This document shows positions 1 to 5,576 of a stretch of 5,576 bases of DNA, piece after piece. The translations under genes and the position numbers were made by a program. Each line of letters begins with the position of its first letter. The stretch's first letter is position 1. The notes under the pieces are model-generated. The model made no database searches. It saw only the letters and a program-made list of their open reading frames with translations, and was not told where the DNA came from. This DNA comes from Melioribacteraceae bacterium (GTDB taxonomy: Bacteria; Bacteroidota; Ignavibacteria; Ignavibacteriales; Melioribacteraceae). The stretch spans positions 1 through 5,576 of the forward strand of contig JALSNL010000024.1 in NCBI GenBank assembly GCA_026987055.1, written 5' to 3'.

Positions 1-2
1 AC

Positions 3-464
3 CTGGTTGTTGTTTCACCGGATGTTGGAGGAATAAAATTAGCTAGAGCATATTCAAGAAGGTTAAATGTTCCTTTAGTTGTTATAGATAAAAGAAGACC
101 AAAACAAAACAAAGCCGAGGTTATGAATATTATCGGCGATGTAAAAGATAAAAATGTTCTTTTAGTAGATGATCTTATTGATACAGGCGGAACTTTTGTT
201 TCTGCAATTGAAGCTTTGAAAAAAGCCGGTGCCAAAGAAATATTCGGGGCAGTTACACATCCCATTTTATCGGATAATGCTGTTGAAAGAATTGAAAATT
301 CTTCTATATCCAAACTATATGTTACAGATAGTGTGCCGTTAAATAAAAATATAAAAACAAAAAAAATTATTGTAAAAACTGCTTCGGGTTTACTATCCGA
401 AGCAATTAGAAGAACTCATAATCATGAATCTATAAGTTCTTTGTTTGATGTTGATAAAAGTTAG
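3..464 (+). CDS. prs: Ribose-phosphate pyrophosphokinase (PRPP synthetase), C-terminal part, cut by window edge
   Basis: Cytosolic enzyme that transfers pyrophosphate from ATP to ribose 5-phosphate, giving PRPP for purine, pyrimidine, NAD, histidine and tryptophan synthesis. The reading frame is open from base 3, well upstream of the internal ATG at 123, so that ATG is not the start; 153 residues remain of a protein usually near 310-320. Visible family landmarks, numbered within the fragment: SPDVGG (5-10), the KRRPK stretch (30-34), AEVMNIIGDV (38-47), the PRPP/ribose-5-phosphate binding loop VDDLIDTGGT (55-64), ATHP-like VTHPILS (84-90), and the typical ending AIRR...ESISSLFD (114-149). The Gly-for-Ala in DTGGT is a common variant. 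The N-terminal half with the ATP-binding residues lies outside the window. The next gene, rplY, begins 38 bases on with no terminator between, so cotranscription is likely. Identification is very secure. Confidence 0.97.
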   Translation: MVVVSPDVGGIKLARAYSRRLNVPLVVIDKRRPKQNKAEVMNIIGDVKDKNVLLVDDLIDTGGTFVSAIEALKKAGAKEIFGAVTHPILSDNAVERIENSSISKLYVTDSVPLNKNIKTKKIIVKTASGLLSEAIRRTHNHESISSLFDVDKS

Positions 465-502
465 AGAATATATAAATAAGAATAATTGGAGAATGATAAA
501 TT

Positions 503-1126
503 ATGGCAGAAGTGAACATAATTTCGGAAAAACGTGAAAAGACAACAAAAGGGGCTATTAATCAAATGCGTAAAGCAGGTAACGTGCCTGGGGTTTTATA
601 TTCAAATGAAATAGAACACCCAATTAATTTTGTAACATCCGAACTTGCATTACGACCTGTTGTTTATACCAAAGAAATGCATTTAGTTAATTTGAAAATT
701 GATGATAAAGAATATAAATGTATATTAAAAGATACTCAATTTGACCCTGTAACGGATAAACTGATACATGTTGATTTTCAAGCTATTAAAGTTGGACAAG
801 CTATTGAAGTACAAGTTCCTATTCAACTTGAAGGACAAGCAGTTGGTGTTAGAAACGGTGGTAGATTACAACAACATCTTTATAAGCTTGATATTGAATG
901 TTTACCTAAAGATATCCCTGATATTTTTCCTTTGGATATCTCGGATTTGGATATCGGTCAAGCATTACATGTTAAAGATTTATCCTTAGGTAATATTAAA
1001 ATATTAAATAATGAAGATAATTTAATTGTGGCAATTATTGCACCTAAAGGTCTTGAAGAAGATGAAGTATCTGAAGATGAAGATACTGCTGCTGAAGATA
1101 CAGCTACTAACGAAGAAGCCGAATAA
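503..1126 (+). CDS. rplY: 50S ribosomal protein L25, long CTC/TL5 form
   Basis: Large-subunit protein that binds the 5S rRNA in the central protuberance. At 207 residues this is the two-domain CTC/TL5 type, not the short ~95-residue E. coli form. The N-terminal 5S-binding domain (about 1-94) shows the hallmark MRKAGNVPGVLYSN (22-35) and KDTQFDPVTDKLIHVDF (76-92). The C-terminal beta domain (about 95-183) shows VQVPIQLEGQAVGV (103-116) and a DISDLDIGQALHVKDL stretch (145-160). The last 23 residues (185-207) are almost all Glu, Asp, Ala, Ser and Thr, an acidic disordered tail usual in this family. The ATG is preceded by GGAGA at 488-492, ten bases upstream. It sits between prs and pth, a neighbourhood common in many bacteria. 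Some homologues are general stress proteins (B. subtilis Ctc), but nothing here shows stress control. Confidence 0.97.
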   Translation: MAEVNIISEKREKTTKGAINQMRKAGNVPGVLYSNEIEHPINFVTSELALRPVVYTKEMHLVNLKIDDKEYKCILKDTQFDPVTDKLIHVDFQAIKVGQAIEVQVPIQLEGQAVGVRNGGRLQQHLYKLDIECLPKDIPDIFPLDISDLDIGQALHVKDLSLGNIKILNNEDNLIVAIIAPKGLEEDEVSEDEDTAAEDTATNEEAE

Positions 1127-1133
1127 AGTAATT

Positions 1134-1147
1134 AAGGTATTTTTTTG
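1134..1147 (+). promoter_or_regulatory. Ribosome binding site and TTG start of pth inside a T run
   Basis: AAGG at 1134-1137 stands seven bases before TTG at 1145-1147. The first two bases of the start codon are the last two of a seven-T run (1140-1146). The in-frame stop at 1133-1135 fixes the upstream limit, and the GxGNPG motif begins at the sixth codon, so this is the only start giving a family-length enzyme apart from a very rare ATT at 1139. A weak Shine-Dalgarno plus TTG suggests low translation initiation. Confidence 0.8.
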
Positions 1148-1756
1148 AGAGTAATTTTAGGCATTGGAAATCCTGGGAAAGACTATATAAACACCAGGCA
1201 TAATATTGGTTTTCAAATTCTTGATACATTTGCTCAAAAGTATAATTTAGAATTTATTCCTTCTAAAAATAATTATTGGTATGTGGAAAGTAGTTTTACT
1301 ACTTTCCCTTTTTTTTTGATAAAACCCACTACTTATGTAAATAATAGTGGATTAGTTGTTTTAGAACTAATAGAAAAATATAAATTGTCTTTATCAAACA
1401 TTCTTATTATTGTTGATGATGTGAATTTAGAACTTGGAGAAATTAGGATTAGAAAATCCGGCGGAGATGGCGGACATAATGGCATCAAATCAATAATCTA
1501 CCATACACAATCTATTAATTTTCCAAGAATAAGAATTGGTATAGCAAATAATAATAAAACTAAAAATCTTGCGGATTTTGTTTTATCGGATTTTTCAGCA
1601 GATGAAATAACCATACTTAAAGAAAGATTTAAACTTGTTATAGAATTAGTTGAACATTTTATTACCGGAGGAACTTCAGAAATGCTAAACTTCTATAGCA
1701 AACAAAATAAATTAATTAACAATAAGAATAATGAAATTAAGGGTACTGAAATATGA
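1145..1756 (+). CDS. pth: Peptidyl-tRNA hydrolase, TTG start
   Basis: Cytosolic esterase that cleaves peptidyl-tRNA released prematurely from ribosomes, recycling tRNA; normally essential. The protein has 203 residues (family usually 185-200). Catalytic and binding residues are all present: Asn9 in GIGNPG (6-11), the catalytic base His19 in TRHNIG (17-22), Asn66 in [10 protein letters not shown] (60-69), Asp91 in VDDVNLELG (90-98) and Asn112 in GGDGGHNG (106-113). Val65 replaces the Met usual before Asn66. The start is TTG: the only in-frame codons between the stop at 1133-1135 and it are GGT, ATT and TTT, and the next Met lies near residue 180, far past the active-site motifs. AAGG at 1134-1137 serves as ribosome binding site. 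The last ~20 residues are Asn/Lys-rich and probably disordered. The TGA stop overlaps the hppA ATG by four bases. A terminator-like hairpin lies inside the gene at 1285-1317. Confidence 0.97.
   Translation: MRVILGIGNPGKDYINTRHNIGFQILDTFAQKYNLEFIPSKNNYWYVESSFTTFPFFLIKPTTYVNNSGLVVLELIEKYKLSLSNILIIVDDVNLELGEIRIRKSGGDGGHNGIKSIIYHTQSINFPRIRIGIANNNKTKNLADFVLSDFSADEITILKERFKLVIELVEHFITGGTSEMLNFYSKQNKLINNKNNEIKGTEI
1285..1317 (+). terminator. Terminator-like hairpin with T run inside pth (putative attenuator)
   Basis: A perfect 10-bp inverted repeat, GGAAAGTAGT (1285-1294) and ACTACTTTCC (1298-1307), encloses a TTT loop and is followed by C and nine consecutive T (1309-1317). This is the layout of an intrinsic terminator, but it lies in frame within pth (residues about 47-58, [12 protein letters not shown]), between active-site residues His19 and Asn66. 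It could act as a conditional terminator when ribosomes do not cover it, reducing downstream pth and hppA message. The structure is seen directly; its function is inference. Confidence 0.5.
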
Positions 1757-3816
1757 ATTCAATAATTTATATCATACCATTTCTGGGAATATCAGCATTA
1801 TTATATTCGTTTATTAAAAGCACTTGGATTAATAAACAAAGTAGCGGTAATGAAAAGATGGTTGAAATATCCAACCACATAAAGGATGGAGCCATTGCTT
1901 TTTTAAAAACAGAGTATAAAGTATTAATCTGGTTTATAATTATTGTTGCTTTCTTATTGGGATTTTCAAACTCCGGTCGTGAAAATTCTTCTTGGCTTAT
2001 TTCGGTTTCATTTATTTTTGGAGCCTTTTCATCTGCATTAGCAGGCTTTTTAGGTATGGTTGCTGCTACAAAAGCAAATGTAAGAACAACCGAAGCTGCA
2101 AGAAAAGGTTTGGGCCCTGCTTTGCAAATTGCATTTTCCGGCGGCTCAATTATGGGAATGAATGTTGTTGGTTTAGGAGTGCTTGGTTTAAGTATTTTAT
2201 TTATAGTTTATTCAAATTTAGATTGGGATGTTGTAAGAGTAATAAATGTTATTTCCGGTTTTTCTTTAGGAGCTTCCTCAATAGCTTTATTTGCCAGAGT
2301 TGGTGGTGGTATCTATACAAAAGCTGCTGATGTTGGTGCCGATTTAGCCGGTAAAGTTTATGAAGGAATTCCGGAAGATGACCCTAGAAATCCGGCTACA
2401 ATAGCAGATAATGTAGGTGATAACGTTGGTGATGTTGCCGGTATGGGAGCTGATCTTTTTGAATCATACGTTGGTGCAATAATAGGAACAATGGTTCTTG
2501 GTGCTGTTTTTACAAAAGTATTTGTAGAAAATCCATTGGCTGCCGTTATTCTTCCACTGGTTTTGGCCGGCGTAGGAATAGTGCTTTCAATTATTGGAAC
2601 ATTCTTTGTAAAAGTTAAAGAAGGCGGGAATCCTCAAAAGGCTTTAAATTTAGGTGAATTCGGAACTGCCGGTTTAATGGTTGTTGCTTCCTATTTTATA
2701 ATTACTTCAATGTTACCCGAATCATGGATATATAATGGATTTGAATACACTAGTATGGGTGTGTTTTTTGCCACTATTATTGGTTTAGCTGCCGGAACAA
2801 TTATCGGATTAGTAACCGAATATTATACCGGAACGGAATATAAACCTGTTCATAATATAGCTAAACAATCTGTTACCGGAGCTGCAACTGCTATTATTTC
2901 CGGATTAGGTGTAGGAATGATGTCCACAGCAATTCCGGTAATAATAATTGCTGCAGCAATTATAAGTGCTTCTCAATTTGCCAGTTTATATGGAATTGCC
3001 ATCGCTGCTCTGGGTATGCTCTCTACAACTGGAATTCAACTAGCTGTTGATGCTTATGGTCCTATTTCAGATAATGCCGGCGGAATTGCAGAAATGTCCG
3101 AACTTCCTCATGAAGTAAGACAAATTACTGATAAGTTAGATGCTGTTGGCAATACAACGGCTGCAATCGGAAAAGGATTTGCAATTGGTTCGGCTGCATT
3201 AACTGCTTTAGCTCTTTTTAGTGCATACATGCTCCAAGCAGATATTAAAGTAATTGATTTATCAAAACCGGTAATTATGGGCGGACTTTTTGTAGGTGCC
3301 ATGTTACCGTTCTTATTTTCGTCTATGGCAATGGGTGCTGTAGGACGCGCTGCGCAAGAAATGATTGTTGAAGTAGGAAGACAATTTAGAGAAATAAAAG
3401 GACTTAGAGAAGGCACTGCAAAAGCCGAATATTCCAAATGTGTTACTATTTCAACACAAGCTGCAATTAGAGAAATGATATTACCGGGACTTATGGCAGT
3501 AATTGTGCCGGTTGTTGTTGGTTTTGCTTCTAAAGAAATGTTAGCCGGTCTTTTAGCCGGGGTTACTGCTTCAGGTGTTTTAATGGCTATTTTTCAGTCT
3601 AATGCCGGTGGTGCTTGGGATAATGCAAAAAAATTAATTGAAGGAAATTTAACAATAGACGGGAAAACTTACGGAAAAGGTTCAGAAGCACACAAAGCAG
3701 CAGTAGTTGGCGATACTGTTGGTGATCCTTTTAAAGATACTTCCGGACCGTCATTAAATATTTTAATAAAATTAATGTCAGTGGTATCATTAGTAATAGC
3801 ACCATTGATTAAATAA
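1753..3816 (+). CDS. hppA: Membrane-bound K+-dependent pyrophosphatase, Na+ and/or H+ pump
   Basis: Integral inner-membrane enzyme that hydrolyses pyrophosphate and uses the energy to export Na+ or H+. The length of 687 residues and the many hydrophobic helices (for example 3-20, 56-71, 81-104, 125-152, 263-286, 389-424, 578-592) fit the usual ~16-segment fold. The pyrophosphate/Mg site is complete: [18 protein letters not shown] (184-201), EDDPRNPA (208-215), DNVGDNVGD (219-227), [12 protein letters not shown] (433-444), [12 protein letters not shown] (616-627) and [14 protein letters not shown] (653-666). Ala470 and Gly473 in [10 protein letters not shown] (466-475) mark the K+-dependent subfamily; K+-independent enzymes have Lys and Thr there. 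Glu237 in DLFESY (234-239) sits where Na+-pumping enzymes keep their gate glutamate, one helix turn before the plant H+-pump position, so Na+ or mixed Na+/H+ transport is plausible but unproven. The ATG overlaps the pth stop (ATGA), with AAGGG at 1739-1743 as ribosome binding site. Confidence 0.97.
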   Translation: MNSIIYIIPFLGISALLYSFIKSTWINKQSSGNEKMVEISNHIKDGAIAFLKTEYKVLIWFIIIVAFLLGFSNSGRENSSWLISVSFIFGAFSSALAGFLGMVAATKANVRTTEAARKGLGPALQIAFSGGSIMGMNVVGLGVLGLSILFIVYSNLDWDVVRVINVISGFSLGASSIALFARVGGGIYTKAADVGADLAGKVYEGIPEDDPRNPATIADNVGDNVGDVAGMGADLFESYVGAIIGTMVLGAVFTKVFVENPLAAVILPLVLAGVGIVLSIIGTFFVKVKEGGNPQKALNLGEFGTAGLMVVASYFIITSMLPESWIYNGFEYTSMGVFFATIIGLAAGTIIGLVTEYYTGTEYKPVHNIAKQSVTGAATAIISGLGVGMMSTAIPVIIIAAAIISASQFASLYGIAIAALGMLSTTGIQLAVDAYGPISDNAGGIAEMSELPHEVRQITDKLDAVGNTTAAIGKGFAIGSAALTALALFSAYMLQADIKVIDLSKPVIMGGLFVGAMLPFLFSSMAMGAVGRAAQEMIVEVGRQFREIKGLREGTAKAEYSKCVTISTQAAIREMILPGLMAVIVPVVVGFASKEMLAGLLAGVTASGVLMAIFQSNAGGAWDNAKKLIEGNLTIDGKTYGKGSEAHKAAVVGDTVGDPFKDTSGPSLNILIKLMSVVSLVIAPLIK

Positions 3817-3838
3817 ATAACAAATAACTAATTATTAA

Positions 3839-3888
3839 CCCTGCTCTTATAAAATAACAAGACTAAGAGCCAAACGTCCATAGGGAGG
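3839..3888 (+). promoter_or_regulatory. rpsF leader: predicted two-stem fold reaching the Shine-Dalgarno, candidate S6:S18 regulatory RNA
   Basis: The 77-base gap between hppA and rpsF contains a perfect 7-bp inverted repeat, GCTCTTA (3843-3849) and TAAGAGC (3864-3870), with a 14-base loop. Directly outside it CCCT (3839-3842) can pair with AGGG (3882-3885), leaving an 11-base 3' bulge (3871-3881). AGGG is part of the strong ribosome binding site GGGAGG (3883-3888), five bases before the rpsF ATG, so the outer stem would hide it. In many bacteria the rpsF leader binds the S6:S18 complex to repress its own operon through a two-stem structure with a bulged CCG. The layout here is similar, but I do not see the CCG triplet in the expected bulge, so this is a candidate only. 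A TATAAA at 3848-3853 might alternatively be a -10 element, but no good -35 accompanies it. Confidence 0.4.
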
Positions 3889-3893
3889 AAAAT

Positions 3894-4280
3894 ATGAGTA
3901 TAGCACATTATGAAAGTGTTGTAATTATTAATGCTTCTCTTGAAGATGCACAGGTTGAACAAACTATTGCAAATATTCAAGAAAGTATCACTACAAATGG
4001 TGGTGAAATTACCGATACGGAAAATTGGGGAAGAAAACGACTTGCCTACAATATAAACAAAGCTAAAACAGGTTATTATCTTATCACTCGTTTTACTGCT
4101 CCAACGGAAGCTATCAAAAAATTTGAACGAGCATTAAGATTAGATGAAAATGTAATTCGTTATATGACTATAGTGCTTAGCAAAAAAGATTTGGAACACT
4201 TGGAAAAAATTAAAAAAAGTGAAGAACAAAAAGCTCAAGCAACTGTAAAAGAAGAAGAAATTACTAAAACTGATGACTAA
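3894..4280 (+). CDS. rpsF: 30S ribosomal protein S6
   Basis: Small-subunit protein that binds 16S rRNA in the platform as a heterodimer with S18, encoded two genes downstream. The protein has 128 residues. The ferredoxin-like core (about 1-96) shows AHYESVVII (4-12), the signature WGRKRLAYNINK (45-56), GYYLITRF (60-67) and the FERALRLDENVIRY segment (77-90). The C-terminal 30 residues are a Lys/Glu-rich tail, likely disordered; such tails vary among S6 proteins (E. coli S6 receives glutamate residues at its end). The ATG has the strongest ribosome binding site of the window, GGGAGG at 3883-3888. It is first gene of the conserved rpsF-ssb-rpsR-rplI operon, set off from hppA by a structured leader. 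Confidence 0.97.
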   Translation: MSIAHYESVVIINASLEDAQVEQTIANIQESITTNGGEITDTENWGRKRLAYNINKAKTGYYLITRFTAPTEAIKKFERALRLDENVIRYMTIVLSKKDLEHLEKIKKSEEQKAQATVKEEEITKTDD

Positions 4281-4306
4281 TTAATTGATTTTTATGGAGG
4301 TGTTAA

Positions 4307-4777
4307 ATGGCTGATTTAAAAATGCCTGAATTAAACAATGTAATGATAGCCGGTAATTTAACTAAAGATCCTATTTTTAGAGAAACATCTAATAATACAC
4401 CTGTAGTAAATTTCCATATAGCCGCCAACAGACGCTATAAAGATAGCAGTAATCAATGGCAAGAAGATGTTTGTTACGTTGGTGTGGTTGCTTGGAATAA
4501 ATTAGCGGATAGTTGTAAAAACAGATTAGTTAAAGGAAGTGCTGTTTTAGTTGATGGCGAACTACAAAGCAGAACCTTTAAAACCGAAGATGATAAAAAT
4601 AGAACTATTGTAGAAATTAAAGCTAAACGAATCCAGTTTCTAAATAAAAACGGAAGAACTTCTTCGGCAGATACATCATCTGTTACTGATACAACAGACA
4701 CTAAACCAGATGAAAACTCTTTTGATAAATTTTTAAGTGATGAAGAGTCAGATTTAATTAACGACGATAAAAATTAA
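4307..4777 (+). CDS. ssb: Single-stranded DNA-binding protein (SSB), atypical C-terminal tip
   Basis: Coats single-stranded DNA in replication, repair and recombination, normally as a homotetramer of OB folds. The protein has 156 residues. The OB-fold domain (about 8-113) shows NNVMIAGNLTKDP (10-22), VVNFHIAANRRY (33-44), a VVAWNKLAD stretch (60-68), LVKGSAVLVDGELQSR (74-89) and the last strand IVEIKAKRIQFL (101-112). A Ser/Thr/Asp-rich linker follows (116-135). The tail is acidic (SDEESDLINDDKN, 144-156), but does not end in the usual Asp-Asp-x-Pro-Phe tip that recruits partner proteins. The ATG has GGAGGTG at 4296-4302, an extended match to the 16S rRNA end. Its place between the genes for S6 and S18 is the standard one in many bacteria. 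A second SSB elsewhere in the genome is possible. Confidence 0.95.
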   Translation: MADLKMPELNNVMIAGNLTKDPIFRETSNNTPVVNFHIAANRRYKDSSNQWQEDVCYVGVVAWNKLADSCKNRLVKGSAVLVDGELQSRTFKTEDDKNRTIVEIKAKRIQFLNKNGRTSSADTSSVTDTTDTKPDENSFDKFLSDEESDLINDDKN

Positions 4778-4789
4778 AGGATTTTAAAA

Positions 4790-5005
4790 ATGAAACCTAA
4801 ATATAAAAAAACTAGACGTGTAATTAATGATTACATTGATTACAAAGATGGTAAAAAACTATCTAAATTCATTTCAGATCAAGGAAAGATTATTCCTAGA
4901 AGAATAACCGGATTAAGTGCAAAACAACATCGTGAACTTGTTAGAGCAATTAAAAGAGCCAGACAAGTTGCAATATTACCATTTGTTTCAGAAGCAGTTA
5001 AGTAA
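4790..5005 (+). CDS. rpsR: 30S ribosomal protein S18
   Basis: Small-subunit protein that pairs with S6 on the platform of the 30S subunit. The protein has 71 residues, usual for the family (65-90). Conserved features are IDYKD (16-20), the [18 protein letters not shown] stretch (24-41), [15 protein letters not shown] (44-58) and LPF (63-65). It has no cysteine, so it is the zinc-free form; zinc-binding paralogues carry a CxxC-type motif in the N-terminal part, which is Lys/Arg-rich here (KPKYKKTRR). The ribosome binding site AAAGG (4776-4780) overlaps the last two bases of the ssb stop codon, nine bases before the ATG, which ties its translation to the end of ssb. Confidence 0.97.
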   Translation: MKPKYKKTRRVINDYIDYKDGKKLSKFISDQGKIIPRRITGLSAKQHRELVRAIKRARQVAILPFVSEAVK

Positions 5006-5019
5006 TAAGGAGAATACTA

Positions 5020-5463
5020 ATGAAAGTAATTTTAAGAAAAGATTTTGAACAACTTGGTAAAATCGGAGATCTAGTTGAAGTTAAAAACGGTTATGCTAGA
5101 AATTTTCTTTTACCACGTCAAATAGCTTACGTTGCTACTAAAGGAAATATTAGAGCTCTTGAAGAAGAAAAGCAACAATATGCAAAAAAAGAAATTAAAC
5201 AATTAAATGCTGCCAAAACTTTAGCAGAAGAATTATCAAATGTCTCAATTACAATTCCGGTTAAAGTTGGTGAAGAAGACAAAATATTTGGTTCCGTTAC
5301 AACTCAAATGATTGCTGATGCGTTGAAAGAAAAGAACTATGATATCGATAAACGTAAAATTATACTTGAAGAACCAATTAAAGCACTTGGTATTTATGAA
5401 GTAAACATTAAACTACACAATGATGTAAATACTGTGGTTAAAACTTGGGTAGTTAGAGAATAA
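5020..5463 (+). CDS. rplI: 50S ribosomal protein L9
   Basis: Large-subunit protein that binds 23S rRNA near the L1 stalk base and reaches out over the 30S subunit; it helps keep the reading frame. The protein has 147 residues, the normal length. The N-terminal RNA-binding domain (1-52) holds the signature GKIGDLVEVKNGYARN and LLPRQIA (13-36). A long Lys/Glu/Gln/Ala-rich connecting helix runs from about 43 to 74, and the C-terminal domain (77-147) shows KVGEEDKIFGSVT (82-94), the LGIYEVNIKLH run (123-133) and the closing strand VKTWVVRE (140-147). The ribosome binding site TAAGGAGA lies at 5006-5013, right after the rpsR stop. It is last gene of the operon; the intrinsic terminator begins 30 bases after its stop. 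Confidence 0.98.
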   Translation: MKVILRKDFEQLGKIGDLVEVKNGYARNFLLPRQIAYVATKGNIRALEEEKQQYAKKEIKQLNAAKTLAEELSNVSITIPVKVGEEDKIFGSVTTQMIADALKEKNYDIDKRKIILEEPIKALGIYEVNIKLHNDVNTVVKTWVVRE

Positions 5464-5493
5464 AATGAAAAAATAAATATCATAAAATCTTTT

Positions 5494-5523
5494 AAACCTC
5501 AGTAATTTTTACTGAGGTTTTTT
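5494..5523 (+). terminator. Intrinsic terminator after rplI
   Basis: A perfect 12-bp inverted repeat, AAACCTCAGTAA (5494-5505) and TTACTGAGGTTT (5509-5520), has a TTT loop, and the stem runs into six T (5518-5523). It sits 30 bases after the rplI stop and closes the rpsF operon. The opposite strand lacks a T run next to the stem (only AAAAG follows), so it should work mainly in the + direction. Confidence 0.92.
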
Positions 5524-5536
5524 ATTTATACAACTA

Positions 5537-5560
5537 GGGTTACACAAAATTGTCCCGTCA
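5537..5560. repeat. Possible insertion-sequence end (IS256-like inverted repeat), edge of window
   Basis: The stretch GGGTTACACAAAATTGTCCC (5537-5556) followed by GTCA resembles, from memory, terminal repeats of IS256-family elements, whose inner part often reads TTACACAAAATT or close to it. It is also an imperfect dyad: GGG-tt-ACA against TGT-CCC with a six-base loop. No transposase is visible. By the usual orientation the element body would lie to the left, where rplI and its terminator stand, so this would be a lone remnant, an end in unusual orientation, or chance. Confidence 0.2.
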
Positions 5561-5576
5561 AAAAACGCTTAAAAAT

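Noticed and set aside
123..125. ATG at 123 as the start of a short prs-like gene
   Set aside because: The same frame is open and clearly homologous to PRPP synthetase back to base 3, so this Met is internal.
451..476. Possible promoter before rplY (TTGATA at 451-456, TATAAA at 471-476)
   Set aside because: The spacing of 14 bases is too short for a normal sigma-70 promoter, and such matches are common by chance in AT-rich DNA.
911..955. Three GATATC hexamers within 45 bases of rplY
   Set aside because: They encode Asp-Ile pairs in the conserved DIPDIFPLDISDLDIG segment and need no other explanation.
768..989. Alternative + frame inside rplY
   Set aside because: Shadow of the L25 gene; Leu/Ile/Lys-rich without any family feature.
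1992..2330. Alternative + frame inside hppA, rich in Phe, Cys and Tyr
   Set aside because: Composition is that of a shifted frame of a membrane protein, and the correct frame carries the pyrophosphatase motifs.
3108..3437. Minus-strand open frame of about 109 codons opposite hppA
   Set aside because: It lies wholly within the highly conserved hppA coding sequence, has low-complexity Ala/Ile/Pro/Ser content, and shows no domain.
4474..4701. Minus-strand open frame of about 75 codons opposite ssb
   Set aside because: It is fully inside ssb with no recognisable motif; Ser/Leu/Val-rich content mirrors the complementary coding strand.
1..5576. CRISPR array, tRNA, rRNA, toxin-antitoxin or phage genes
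   Set aside because: No direct-repeat arrays, no tRNA-like cloverleaf and no such gene families were seen; the window is conserved housekeeping DNA.

Overview
The window is a compact, AT-rich bacterial chromosome segment with all genes on the + strand. It carries a 3' fragment of prs (PRPP synthetase), then rplY (L25/CTC), pth (peptidyl-tRNA hydrolase), hppA (membrane pyrophosphatase), rpsF (S6), ssb, rpsR (S18) and rplI (L9). It ends in a strong intrinsic terminator, with about 50 bases of unassigned sequence after it. No intergenic gap exceeds 120 bases and no stretch lacks an explanation at the 300-base scale.

Organism: the order prs-rplY-pth next to rpsF-ssb-rpsR-rplI, the AT-rich coding, the long CTC-type L25 with an acidic tail and the K+-dependent type of pyrophosphatase fit the Chlorobi/Ignavibacteria side of the FCB (Bacteroidetes-Chlorobi) group. 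Clear Shine-Dalgarno sequences before most genes argue against a typical Bacteroidetes, where they are usually weak. This placement is inference from gene order and protein character, not from a search.

Layout: positions 1-1756 hold nucleotide-precursor and translation housekeeping (prs, rplY, pth). pth starts at TTG, and its stop overlaps the hppA start by four bases (ATGA), so those two are probably translationally coupled. A 77-base gap (3817-3893) with a predicted leader hairpin separates hppA from the ribosomal operon rpsF-ssb-rpsR-rplI (3894-5463). Those four genes are 12-26 bases apart, each with its own ribosome binding site, and end at the hairpin at 5494-5523.

How the genes relate: four products are ribosomal proteins (L25, S6, S18, L9), Pth recycles peptidyl-tRNA dropped by ribosomes, Prs supplies PRPP for nucleotide synthesis, and HppA hydrolyses the pyrophosphate released by biosynthesis while storing energy as an ion gradient.

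I found no previously undescribed multi-gene system. The observations most worth a second look are regulatory or structural. They are a textbook terminator-like hairpin plus nine-T run inside the pth coding sequence, an rpsF leader fold that could pair with the ribosome binding site and resembles the known S6:S18 autoregulatory layout, an SSB without the usual C-terminal tip, and a possible IS256-like terminal repeat at the right edge.
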